A program made the translations under genes and the position numbers. This document shows positions 7,438-15,056 of a stretch of DNA of 27,218 nt, piece after piece. Source of the stretch: Io17-Chloro-G2 sp034420695. GTDB lineage: Bacteria > Chloroflexota > Dehalococcoidia > Lucifugimonadales > UBA3495. Numbering within the stretch: the first letter of the stretch is position 1; each line of letters begins with the position of its first letter. The stretch lies in the NCBI GenBank assembly GCA_034420695.1, contig DAOULB010000008.1, positions 1 to 27,218 of the forward strand, written 5' to 3'. Below the pieces are notes generated by a model. The model ran no database searches, had not been told where the DNA came from, and saw only the letters and a list, made by a program, of their open reading frames with translations.

Positions 7438-8424
7438 ATGCCAGCGAAGGTTGTAAGCATAATCAACCTGAAGGGCGGAGTTGGCAAGAGCACGCTGACG
7501 ATGATGCTGGGAGAATTCTTATCCTTCCGATTTTCGCAAAACGTCTTGTTGATCGATATGGATGCCCAAGCAAACTTGAGCTATTGCATGGTGCCGGAAA
7601 GGGAAATCGAAAGACAACGTCACGAAGAAAGAACTACTTACCACCTTTTTCGAAAAGCTTTACGAGGCGAGAATGTAGATGTAGGCGCCTTCGTTACTCA
7701 GCCACCCTTGGTGGTTTCCAATGTAGCTAGAGGTGGGATGTTTCGGCATGGGACAGATATCCATATGGTCGTATCCACTCCCTCAGTTGCTCAATTGGAC
7801 GAAGACCTCCTAGAACTGTGGGAAGCGAACAAACCTATGCCCCAGGAAATAAGGTTAACTCTTGATGTTGCCTTAGCCTCTGCACGAGAGAGATATTCAT
7901 ACATACTGATTGACTGCCCTCCGGGTCTCTCTATCTTCTCTTCGGCTGCTCTCATGGCTAGTGACTACTATATTTCACCAGTTATTCCCGAGCCGCTTTC
8001 CCTGCAAGGCGTAGAATTGGTGAACGCAAGAGTGTCTCAACTACGAGAGAGGTACGGTTCTAGAGCCGAGTTTAGAGGAGTAGTGCTGAATATAGTAAAG
8101 CACTACCGCCATACCCATTGGGCTCAATCAGAGAACATCTACGGTTCAGAAGCAGGCAAATACCTGCCGTTCATGTACTGGCTTCCCGACAATGAACGAT
8201 TAAGGAGGCTCGGTGAGTTCGATCCGGATTTCGGTGATTCCAATTGGGCTGCAGGAATGAATTCCAAATTCTCGGACATCCATCAGAAGTATGGCTTAAC
8301 CTATCGTTTGGCCAATCCAAAGGCGGGTTCACTAGGTCGTCAGGACGTAGAAGGAGACCAATACAGGTTGGAAGACCGGATTTTTAGCCTGGTGGAAGAA
8401 TTTCAATCAAGGTGCAACCCATGA
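7438..8424 (+). CDS. ParA/Soj-family ATPase (328 aa)
   Basis: Deviant Walker A motif KGGVGKST at residues 12-19, with the signature Lys12 and the P-loop Lys17. Walker A' is LLIDMDAQANLS (Asp40/Asp42) and Walker B SYILIDCPPG (about 148-157). The domain is typical of ParA ATPases, which dimerise on ATP and bind DNA non-specifically to position DNA or protein cargo. The C-terminal 100 residues (from about HTHWAQSENIYG) extend beyond the minimal fold, and there is no N-terminal helix-turn-helix. Start ATG follows AGGAG. No parB or parS-like gene follows; instead an unknown gene and a PIN nuclease are in the same direction. The cassette is visibly more AT-rich than its neighbours, consistent with horizontal acquisition. 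Confidence 0.88.
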   Translation: MPAKVVSIINLKGGVGKSTLTMMLGEFLSFRFSQNVLLIDMDAQANLSYCMVPEREIERQRHEERTTYHLFRKALRGENVDVGAFVTQPPLVVSNVARGGMFRHGTDIHMVVSTPSVAQLDEDLLELWEANKPMPQEIRLTLDVALASARERYSYILIDCPPGLSIFSSAALMASDYYISPVIPEPLSLQGVELVNARVSQLRERYGSRAEFRGVVLNIVKHYRHTHWAQSENIYGSEAGKYLPFMYWLPDNERLRRLGEFDPDFGDSNWAAGMNSKFSDIHQKYGLTYRLANPKAGSLGRQDVEGDQYRLEDRIFSLVEEFQSRCNP

Positions 8425-8449
8425 TTGTGGGGCGTTACCGGAGAGTGCT

Positions 8450-9067
8450 GTGAAAAAGTCTTCCAAGAATAACGAACTGTTCGAATTGCTGTACTCCAAA
8501 TTAACGAGCGACCCTCAGGGGTTTCGCTCGTACATGCCTGACGTGGCCCAGGTTCTTGATGCTATGAAGCCCTCGCGCCGCTCAGCCAAGTCTCCTTTTG
8601 GCTTGACGGAGCGGGAGAAGGACCATCACGTTAGAGCGTTGGAAGAAGTATTTGCAGCATTGGAAGAAGGGACTGTTTCTGCGGAGCGCGCCATCAAGGG
8701 GTTGGAACATTGCGCTATCCTAATCCAGGACGACAACTTGCCCGGGAAGGCGGACTATGAGACTTTGGTCAAGCTCCTGAAATGCGCAATTGGCAAGTCC
8801 CCTGGCTCTTTCAAGAAATCAGAGGTTGTAGAAGTTGCCGACAACTACTCAGCAGAGGATGTAGTTTCCAAGGTGTCATTGGTGAGAGGCGTTTCCCTGA
8901 ACCTAGACAGGCAGTCTCGGCTTGTGTCCATTGCTATTTCTCCCCACAGGGTGAAGCAGCGGCGAAGTATGCTTGGATTGGTTGGCATAGGCCAGGGTAG
9001 CGAGCCAGACGTTGCGCTGAGGCACGACGAGTATCTATCGGAGCTAGGGCCTCATGCCTCTTCCTGA
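8450..9067 (+). CDS. Unknown protein between ParA-like ATPase and PIN nuclease (205 aa)
   Basis: Not recognised. It starts at GTG 8450, 25 bases after the ParA-like gene, and its last 14 bases overlap the PIN gene, so the three are probably one operon with translational coupling. The N-terminal half is helical and charged (NELFELLYSKLTSDPQGF, LTEREKDHHVRALEEVFAAL). The C-terminal part looks like short beta strands (VSLVRGVSLNLDRQSRLVSI) and a basic patch (HRVKQRRS). No signal peptide, membrane segment or zinc motif. By position it could be the partner that connects the ATPase to its cargo, or an antitoxin for the PIN protein. At 205 residues it is longer than a usual VapB antitoxin and no DNA-binding antitoxin domain is evident. 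Confidence 0.75.
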   Translation: MKKSSKNNELFELLYSKLTSDPQGFRSYMPDVAQVLDAMKPSRRSAKSPFGLTEREKDHHVRALEEVFAALEEGTVSAERAIKGLEHCAILIQDDNLPGKADYETLVKLLKCAIGKSPGSFKKSEVVEVADNYSAEDVVSKVSLVRGVSLNLDRQSRLVSIAISPHRVKQRRSMLGLVGIGQGSEPDVALRHDEYLSELGPHASS

Positions 9068-9464
9068 GAAGGTTCTTGTTGACACTTCCGCTTTCTATGC
9101 CCTGGTATCCGCTAATGACTCATTCCACCGGAGGGCGGGAGAAGCTTTTGAACGATTGATTGATCGGGAACAAGAACTCTGGACCACGTCTTACGCCTTA
9201 GTTGAGACCATGGCCTTGATTCACCGACGCTTGGGATTCAACACGCTTTCGGACTTCATGGCTAGGGTCGAGGACACGGTCGGTGTTTTCTGGGTCGAGA
9301 GTTCAATACACAACGAAGCATGGGGGCGTTTGACGGCAGACCAAGGCGTAGGTATGAGCTTCGTTGACTGGACTTTGGCCACGGTCTCCCGAATACTGAA
9401 CGCCCCCATATTTACCTTCGATAGAGGCTTTGCGCAACAAGGGCTCCTCACAATTCCACGATAG
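9054..9464 (+). CDS. PIN-domain nuclease, VapC-like (136 aa)
   Basis: The PIN fold signature acids are all visible: Asp10 (VLVDTSAFYAL), Glu51 (ALVETMALI), Asp105 (MSFVDWTLATV) and Asp123 (IFTFDRGFAQ). These coordinate the metal ions used for RNA cleavage in VapC toxins. Length is normal for the family. The ATG at 9054 overlaps the upstream gene by 14 bases. Unlike a normal vapBC pair there is no short antitoxin gene directly upstream; the preceding gene is 205 codons and unknown. It ends 22 bases before a convergent gene. Confidence 0.85.
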   Translation: MPLPEKVLVDTSAFYALVSANDSFHRRAGEAFERLIDREQELWTTSYALVETMALIHRRLGFNTLSDFMARVEDTVGVFWVESSIHNEAWGRLTADQGVGMSFVDWTLATVSRILNAPIFTFDRGFAQQGLLTIPR

Positions 9465-9486
9465 TTGCCTTTAGCCACTCCTCGGT

Positions 9487-10698
9487 TCAGATGGTCAGCT
9501 CCAAGATGTAGAGGCCGCCCTTGATGCGGTCCACTACGTACATGATGCCGTTTTCGTCGACGTGGACGTCGTTGATACCGACGGCTTCGGCGTTGTCGGG
9601 AATGTCTGGAACGAAGGAGGCCACTTCCTCGGGGCGGAAAGGATTGCTGGTGTCGAAGACCCGTATGCCCCCGTTGAAGAAGGTGGCATAGACCAGATTT
9701 TCGTCCTCCAGGGAGGTGGGGCCGGGGATGTTTTCGTACACGTTGTGGGCGCCGTAGCGTCCGGGCCGGTTGAAGAAGTCGTCGGTGTCGGCCATGGGGA
9801 GGGTGCCAACGATGACGGGGTTGGTCTCAATGCGGTTGTCCATGAGCCAGACGAGCTTGGGGTAGTCCTCGCCCTTGGGGCGGATGGCTTCCTGGGTGAC
9901 GACAAGGAGGTCGCGGCTGAAGAAGGGCATCACGGTGTGGGTGAAGCCGGGGAATGGAGGAGCGAAGTTGAGGTGGGCGATCATCTCGGGGCGGGACTTG
10001 TTGGAGACGTCCAAGGTGACCACGCCGGCATCCTTCCAGGCACAGTAAGCCCGGTCAGCCCGCTTGGGATAGACGTTGGCGTTGTGGACGCTGTTGCCGG
10101 CGTCGAACTGGGGATGACGGTCCGGCGGCGGGGCCGAGTCGCCCTCCTGGGTGCCGGGGAACCACCAGCGGCCGGCCTCTACGGGCCGGGCAGGGTCCTT
10201 TACGTCGACGATTACGTAAAACTGGTCGTCCCGGGGGTCGGTGGGCTTGGAGTCGGGGGTGCCGGTGGCCAAGTGGGCGTATTCGCCGTCAACCCACCAG
10301 AGGCAGTGGCAACCCCGGGAGCCGGGGCCGACGGTGTCGAAGAAGCTGATGCGCTTGGGGTTTTCGGGATCGGCGATGTCGTAGACGCCCATGCCGGTGC
10401 CGGCCTGGCCGGGCTGCTGGGACTGGTAGGCAACCAGCATGGTGTCTCCCATCACCGCCAGAGAGTTGGAACGGAGGTGCGGGTGGTCGAGCTCGGTCTG
10501 GGCTACCACCTTGGGATTGGCGAGGTCGGTTACGTCGACGCTGGTGACGTCTTTGGGGGCACTTTCGTGGGCCATGTGGAAGATGCGGCGCCCGTTGGAA
10601 GTCTGCTGCAGGGCAACGCCCTCGCCGATATTGCCGAACCCGTTCAGGTCGTGATGGGAGATAAGGCGCATGTTCTTAATTTCCAAGTTTCCGGCCAT
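9487..10698 (-). CDS. LVIVD-repeat beta-propeller protein (403 aa)
   Basis: Repeated blade motifs of the form VDVTDLANPKVVAQ, VYDIADPENPKRISFF, VIVDVKDPARPVEAG, TLDVSNKSRPEMIAH and VFDTSNPFRPEEVASF mark an LVIVD-type beta-propeller. It ends with YVVDRIKGGLYILEL. His, Cys and Asp residues near the blade tips (GSRGCHCLWWVDGEYAH, SVHNANVYPKRA) might form a ligand pocket. There is no signal peptide on the chosen start, so it is probably cytoplasmic. The start at 10698 (MAGNLEIKNM) follows a perfect AGGAGG; a further in-frame start at 10740 adds only a low-complexity stretch. The family's biochemical role is not established. It is divergent from the permuted CaiB gene, with 230 bases between their starts. 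Confidence 0.85.
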   Translation of the reverse strand: MAGNLEIKNMRLISHHDLNGFGNIGEGVALQQTSNGRRIFHMAHESAPKDVTSVDVTDLANPKVVAQTELDHPHLRSNSLAVMGDTMLVAYQSQQPGQAGTGMGVYDIADPENPKRISFFDTVGPGSRGCHCLWWVDGEYAHLATGTPDSKPTDPRDDQFYVIVDVKDPARPVEAGRWWFPGTQEGDSAPPPDRHPQFDAGNSVHNANVYPKRADRAYCAWKDAGVVTLDVSNKSRPEMIAHLNFAPPFPGFTHTVMPFFSRDLLVVTQEAIRPKGEDYPKLVWLMDNRIETNPVIVGTLPMADTDDFFNRPGRYGAHNVYENIPGPTSLEDENLVYATFFNGGIRVFDTSNPFRPEEVASFVPDIPDNAEAVGINDVHVDENGIMYVVDRIKGGLYILELTI

Positions 10699-10928
10699 GT
10701 CGTCCTCCTGTTGTGCCGATATTGGCGCGTGGGGGAGCAATGTGCTCCAGTTGCAGGTAGTTTACCACTTGATACCGACAACAAGGGGTAGCAGGGGCAC
10801 AAATTGATTGGAGGGGGCGGTTCCTGTACCATTTGGCCCTGTCGCACGAGGAGAGGGGGAGGGGCGGACGAAAGCGTAGTGGCTATCAGAGCAATGACCC
10901 AATTTCGGTGCGAGGAGAGGCATAGAGC

Positions 10929-12341
10929 GTGAGTAAAGAGGCGCTGTCAACCCTTCTTTCAATACCAGGCTGGGGCCCGGAACGGGCCAACGAAGTAGAG
11001 ATTTACGGCGGTACGGACCCGATACTGCCAACGCCCTTCCGCATCGGGGCGGCGGCTTCGGCCAGCTTGGCGGCGGCAGGACTGGCCGCGTCGGACCTGT
11101 GGGAGTTGCGCACCGGGCGGCGTCAGGAAATCCGGGTCAATACGCGTCAGGCAACGGCTTCGCTTCGCAGCAGCAACTACCTGAGCTTGGACGGAGCAAA
11201 CGTGTCCCGGGAACGGAACTCCATCATGGGAGTGTACCCGGCGAAGAATGGGCGCTGGAGCTACCTGCATTGCAACTTCCCCAATCACCGGGCGGCGGCA
11301 TTGGGCGTGCTGGGAGTGGAGGAAGACCGGGAGGCGGTGCGGCAGGCGGTGGCCAACTGGGACGCTTTGGAACTGGAAGAAGCCATCATCGCCGCCAAGG
11401 GCGCCGGGGGAATGGTGCGGACAATGGAGGAGTGGGCGCAACACCCCCAAGCCGCGGCGGTGGCTTCGCTGCCCTTGCTGGAAATTGAAAAAATCGGGGA
11501 CAGCCCGCCGGAGCCGCTGCCCGAAGGCTCAAGGCCGTTGTCGGGCATAAGGGTGCTGGACCTGACGCGGGTGTTGGCGGGGCCGACCTGCGCCAGAACT
11601 TTGGCGGAGCACGGGGCCGACGTGATGAAAATCACCGGCCCCCACCTGCCCTTCAACGCGACACAGGAGTTCGACACCGGCCACGGGAAGCTGTCGGCCC
11701 ACTTGGACCTGAGAGACGAAAAGGACCTGGGAACCTTGAGGGAGTTAGTCCGACAGGGCGACGTGTTTTCCCAGGGATACCGCCCGGGAACTCTGTCACA
11801 GCGGGGCCTTTCGCCGGAGCAACTGGCGGCGGTACGGCCCGGCATCGTCTACGTATCCCTGTCGGCATTCGGCCGGACGGGGCCTTGGGCCGAAAGACGG
11901 GGATTCGACACGGTGGTGCAGACGGTGAGCGGCATCACGAGCCGGCAGGGAGAACTGTTCCCCGGGGCCGAACCGGGGCCCCAGTTCTACCCGGTATCGG
12001 CCATCGACTACGTGACCGGATACCTGATGGCCTTCGGGGCCATGGCAGCCTTGGCCCGGCGGGTGCGGGAAGGCGGAAGCTGGCTGGTGCGCATTTCGCT
12101 GGCCCAGACGGGACGCTGGCTGGTGGGGCTGGGCCAGGTGCCTGAGGCACAACTCGAAGGCGTACCCCAGGAATTCACCCCGGAGGAGATAGAAGGCTGG
12201 TCAACGACCAGCAATGCTCCGGGGGGAGTTCTGCGCCACTTGGGGCCGACGCTGCAACTGTCGGAGACCCAGCCCTACTGGGCGCGGCCGTCGGTGCCCT
12301 TGGGCTACCACGACCCGGTGTGGCCGGCGCGGGGCGGGTAG
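10929..12341 (+). CDS. CaiB/BaiF CoA-transferase with permuted domain order (470 aa)
   Basis: Residues about 205-390 are the usual first half of the family: IRVLDLTRVLAGPTCARTLA, ADVMKITGP, LDLRDEKDLG, the RTGPWAERRG loop, and Asp360 (SAIDYVTGYL) aligning with the catalytic Asp. They are preceded, not followed, by a 200-residue segment matching the usual second half: AASASLAAAGLAASDLWELR resembling the helix before the GxGQ strand, then GVYPAKNGRWSYLHCNF and the helical tail. The C-terminus ends in a short LQLSETQPYWARPSVPLG tail. Such roughly 470-residue proteins occur in other bacteria, where function is mostly untested. GTG 10929 is preceded by GAGGAGAGG. No partner transferase is adjacent. 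Confidence 0.8.
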   Translation: MSKEALSTLLSIPGWGPERANEVEIYGGTDPILPTPFRIGAAASASLAAAGLAASDLWELRTGRRQEIRVNTRQATASLRSSNYLSLDGANVSRERNSIMGVYPAKNGRWSYLHCNFPNHRAAALGVLGVEEDREAVRQAVANWDALELEEAIIAAKGAGGMVRTMEEWAQHPQAAAVASLPLLEIEKIGDSPPEPLPEGSRPLSGIRVLDLTRVLAGPTCARTLAEHGADVMKITGPHLPFNATQEFDTGHGKLSAHLDLRDEKDLGTLRELVRQGDVFSQGYRPGTLSQRGLSPEQLAAVRPGIVYVSLSAFGRTGPWAERRGFDTVVQTVSGITSRQGELFPGAEPGPQFYPVSAIDYVTGYLMAFGAMAALARRVREGGSWLVRISLAQTGRWLVGLGQVPEAQLEGVPQEFTPEEIEGWSTTSNAPGGVLRHLGPTLQLSETQPYWARPSVPLGYHDPVWPARGG

Positions 12342-12385
12342 GGGACCGGACAGCCTGGATATACTGAGTTCGTTGAAAGTGTCCT

Positions 12386-12985
12386 ATGAAGATGAAGTAC
12401 TCTGGAGACTCATATGACATCGTCAAACGCTCATTAATGAACTGGCTGGCTCCCGAAGAAGCTTGGGCTGTCCAGCCGATGTTCACCGATGACGCAGATG
12501 AATTATCAAGAGATTGGGTTAGGGAGTACGAAAAGTTACTTGGCGCTAAAGTGCTCAATCCCCGGCAGTTGACACCTGAAAAGGACAGGGCAAAGTATTT
12601 TTCAGTTCGCTCGGCTGGACACGTGCTCTTCGATCCAGACATCGGGGTTTGGATGCAGAAGAAGAAACCTAAAAATCCTGTAAATCAGTACATCTTAGGT
12701 TGCGAGCTTGTTAGAGAAGTGCAAGAGAGACCAGATTCTCTGACTCTGGTCTTCGACCAATCCTACAGCCGCACGAGAAAATGCCCCAAATTGGTTCAGA
12801 AGAAGCTTTCCGAACTTACTAAACTCTCTGAATCCATAGCCAAGGACAGGGAAGTACACGGAATAGGCTATTATGCACAGGCACCTTTCCTAATCCTGAG
12901 TTGCGACCAAGGCAAGATAAAGCAGGCCCGCAATAGGCTGTGTGAAGCTGGTCTGCCGGGATGCAGAATAGTTGACCCAGCCTAG
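12386..12985 (+). CDS. Unknown protein, AT-richer than its neighbours (199 aa)
   Basis: Not recognised. The ATG at 12386 (second choice ATG two codons on) has only a weak ribosome binding site, GAAAG. A -10-like GGATATACT ends 20 bases before it. The protein is basic and soluble, with Lys/Arg clusters (WMQKKKPKNPVNQYILG, SYSRTRKCPKLVQKKLSEL) suggesting nucleic-acid contact. A beta-rich end (IGYYAQAPFLILSCDQGKIK) follows. No signal or membrane segment. Lower GC content and different codon use from the flanking CaiB and cupin genes suggest a later arrival. It converges on the cupin gene, with 29 bases between the stop codons. Confidence 0.7.
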   Translation: MKMKYSGDSYDIVKRSLMNWLAPEEAWAVQPMFTDDADELSRDWVREYEKLLGAKVLNPRQLTPEKDRAKYFSVRSAGHVLFDPDIGVWMQKKKPKNPVNQYILGCELVREVQERPDSLTLVFDQSYSRTRKCPKLVQKKLSELTKLSESIAKDREVHGIGYYAQAPFLILSCDQGKIKQARNRLCEAGLPGCRIVDPA

Positions 12986-13014
12986 GCCGGCCATACCGGG
13001 CCTGCTAGACCAGC

Positions 13015-13353
13015 TTAACCGTCCAAGTGGATTGTAGCGGTGACCCGTGGGACGCTGCTGACGACGCGGGTGGTGTGGCCGTGACCGGTGAGGTCTTCAG
13101 CCAGGTTGACATCGCCGGGGCCAAGGCGGTGGAGGGTGCCGTCAGCCAGGCCTATTTCTGCTTCGCCGGACAGGGTGATGATGTACTGGCGACGGGGCGC
13201 CACGTGCCAGTCGCTGAAGTAGCCGGGAGGCGAGGCACGGAAAACGATGCCTTGAGCATTCTGCACCTGGGTCCAGACGGGATGGGTGGACGGGTCGATT
13301 TCCTCGATGTGGGACTCGCCGTCGTCGCCGGAGTAAAGCCTGATGGAGCCCAT
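13015..13353 (-). CDS. Small cupin-domain protein (112 aa)
   Basis: Single-domain cupin. A first motif (YFSDWHVAPRRQYIITLSGEAEIG) gives candidate metal ligands His50, Gln56 and Glu64. A second (RLGPGDVNLAEDLTGHGHTTRV) gives His91/His93. In place of the classic HxH the first motif has HxAPRRQ, shared with the paralog at 16064, so the two form one subfamily. Such proteins are usually cytoplasmic dioxygenases, isomerases or small-molecule binders; none can be specified. ATG 13353 follows AAGGAG. It is divergent from an aldo/keto reductase whose start is only 11 bases away, so each promoter would lie inside the other gene. Confidence 0.85.
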   Translation of the reverse strand: MGSIRLYSGDDGESHIEEIDPSTHPVWTQVQNAQGIVFRASPPGYFSDWHVAPRRQYIITLSGEAEIGLADGTLHRLGPGDVNLAEDLTGHGHTTRVVSSVPRVTATIHLDG

Positions 13354-13364
13354 GACTTCTCCTT

Positions 13365-14342
13365 ATGTCAGTTGAATTTGGGAGTAATCTTAACCCAAAG
13401 GGAGCCCTGCCCACCAGAGAACTGGGCCGAACCGGTCTCCGGGTCACCACCCTGGGGTTTGGCGCGCTGGAGTTGCGGGGCATGGTGGCGGGGATAGGCC
13501 GGGAGTTGCCCCCGGAACAGGCAGGACGAATTCTGAACGCCGTTCTGGATGCCGGGATCAACTACATCGACGTTGCGGTGGACTACGGCCACGCCGAGGA
13601 ACAGATCGGCAGGAACATTTCCCACCGCCGGGACGAGTTCTACTTGGCAAGCAAGTGCGGCTGCCCGCTGGACAACAGCGTCTTCTTGGCTGAAGAGCGG
13701 ACGAGGTTCGGGGTGCCGTTGCCCAGGCTGCATGACTACAACAAAGGCAGCATAGTCAGCGCCGTGGAGCAGAGCCTCCGGAGGATGAAGACCGACTACT
13801 TGGACATTGTCCAGTTCCACTTCAGCCCGGCCAGAGAGGTCCTAGAGCAGGAAGGGGCAATCGGGACGCTGCTTGAGTTGAAGGAACAGGGCAAGGTGCG
13901 TTTCGTGGGCTGCTCCTCCATACTGCCTAACATCTTCGACCACATCGAGATGGGCGTATTCGACGTGCTGCAGGTACCGTATTCGATCCTGCAGCCGGAG
14001 CACGGACAAGCAATCGACGCAGCAGCAGCGGCAGGAATCGGTGTGGTCATCCGGGGCGGCGTGGCGAGGGGCGAGCCAGGGGAAGGTCAGGGTACAGCAC
14101 AGGTGTGGGAACTGTGGGAGGAAGCGGGGCTGGATGACCTCTTGGAAGGGATGCCGGCCACGGAGTTCGTGCTGCGGGCAACGCTGTCCAACACGAACTC
14201 CCACACGACGATAGTGGGCACATCAAACCCGGCGCACCTGCAGGAAAACCTGACAGCGGCGGGCAAGGGCCCGCTGCCGGAAAGGGTCCTGGAGGAGGCC
14301 AAGAGGCGGCTAGCAAAGGCATCGAGAACCGGCTGCGGATAA
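13365..14342 (+). CDS. Aldo/keto reductase (325 aa)
   Basis: The TIM-barrel family signature begins with TRELGRTGLRVTTLGFGA. The catalytic tetrad is visible: Asp69 and Tyr74 (YIDVAVDYGHAEEQIG), Lys97 (YLASKCG) and His152 (IVQFHFSP). The barrel continues with EQGKVRFVGCSS, the region that begins nicotinamide binding, and TTIVGTSNPAHL near the end, which binds the NADPH phosphate side in the family. It would reduce or oxidise a carbonyl with NAD(P)H in the cytoplasm; substrate unknown. The ATG at 13365 has no Shine-Dalgarno (the preceding CTTCTCCTT is the reverse complement of one, serving the divergent cupin), so translation may be leaderless or start a little later; residues before TRELG are not conserved. 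Confidence 0.88.
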   Translation: MSVEFGSNLNPKGALPTRELGRTGLRVTTLGFGALELRGMVAGIGRELPPEQAGRILNAVLDAGINYIDVAVDYGHAEEQIGRNISHRRDEFYLASKCGCPLDNSVFLAEERTRFGVPLPRLHDYNKGSIVSAVEQSLRRMKTDYLDIVQFHFSPAREVLEQEGAIGTLLELKEQGKVRFVGCSSILPNIFDHIEMGVFDVLQVPYSILQPEHGQAIDAAAAAGIGVVIRGGVARGEPGEGQGTAQVWELWEEAGLDDLLEGMPATEFVLRATLSNTNSHTTIVGTSNPAHLQENLTAAGKGPLPERVLEEAKRRLAKASRTGCG

Positions 14343-14344
14343 AG

Positions 14345-14920
14345 TTGACCAAGGTGAAGCGCAGCCCACAGGAGCAGGCTCAACCTACGGGCGCTCCTGG
14401 ACCAAGCCGGACGAAAAGCGGGTTGGATGTGGCCAAGGACAGTGAACAATACATACCCGATTCCGGAAGGGTAGTCTTCCCCCGCCGCGTCAAGTTGGAA
14501 CTTTTTCACGCGCAAAGGGGAAAGTGCTTCTACTGCGGCTGGACCCACCGAATAGACTACCTTGAGATTGACCACAAGCAGCCAGTCAGCCGTGGCGGCG
14601 GCAATGAAATGGCAAACTTACAATTGCTCTGTATTCCCTGCAACATGCGGAAGGGAATTCAGAACGACGAGGAATTCCGGGACAGGTACTGGCGGCTCCT
14701 GCCGGAGGACGACAGCATTCCAATTACCCCCATTCCTCAGGAAGACTTTGCCGATGAGACGCAGAGGACGAGAGCAGCGCCCGAAGTGCGGCGGATTTAC
14801 TACCAGCGATTCGCCAGGCACCGCAGAAACCCGTACGTATTCGGCAGGCGGTGGGTCTCACTATTCATTGGCGCCATTGTTGTCTTGCTCATTATTCTAT
14901 GGGAACGCTTTGGTAGCTAA
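14345..14920 (+). CDS. HNH endonuclease-domain protein with C-terminal membrane anchor (191 aa)
   Basis: The HNH domain is complete: a zinc knuckle Cys61-x2-Cys64 (CFYCGW) and Cys96-x2-Cys99 (LLCIPCNMRKG), with the catalytic Asp76-His77 (LEIDHKQPVSRGG) and Asn91 (NLQLLC). Such domains nick or cut DNA with one metal ion. The C-terminus (about 170-186, WVSLFIGAIVVLLIILW) is a single strong transmembrane helix preceded by Arg-rich sequence (RFARHRRNPYVFGRR), so the nuclease domain should face the cytoplasm, tethered to the membrane. This is unusual for HNH proteins. The gene starts at TTG 14345, two bases after the reductase stop; later GTG starts are possible, since no good ribosome binding site is seen. 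Confidence 0.82.
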   Translation: MTKVKRSPQEQAQPTGAPGPSRTKSGLDVAKDSEQYIPDSGRVVFPRRVKLELFHAQRGKCFYCGWTHRIDYLEIDHKQPVSRGGGNEMANLQLLCIPCNMRKGIQNDEEFRDRYWRLLPEDDSIPITPIPQEDFADETQRTRAAPEVRRIYYQRFARHRRNPYVFGRRWVSLFIGAIVVLLIILWERFGS

Positions 14921-14967
14921 TGCCAAGGCGGCAGACCTTTCTTGAGGGAATCGTTCCAAGAGGAGAA

Positions 14968-15030
14968 ATGCCCAAGATCACTAAGGTTTGCACGGGTGAA
15001 GACGGACAGTCGAAGAATGAGGAATTAGAT
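14968..15030 (+). pseudogene. 5' remnant of a third cupin gene
   Basis: After AGAGGAGAA, the ATG at 14968 opens MPKITKVCTGEDGQSKNEEL. This matches the start of the cupin at 16064 (MAKYIRVFTGEDGQSKIEEL), and the DNA upstream (GGAGAAATG) matches too. Similarity stops after about 20 codons, where the reading frame continues into sequence that belongs, in another frame, to the methyltransferase. No cupin metal-binding motif remains. It looks like a truncated duplicate, with the break close to the start of the next gene. Confidence 0.65.
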
Positions 15031-15056
15031 CACAAACAGACGAGAGCAGTATTCTC

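Noticed and set aside
9562..10791. Long open frame antisense to the LVIVD gene (409 codons)
   Set aside because: Low-complexity Gly/Val-rich translation caused by GC-rich third positions of the real gene; no ribosome binding site or family motifs.
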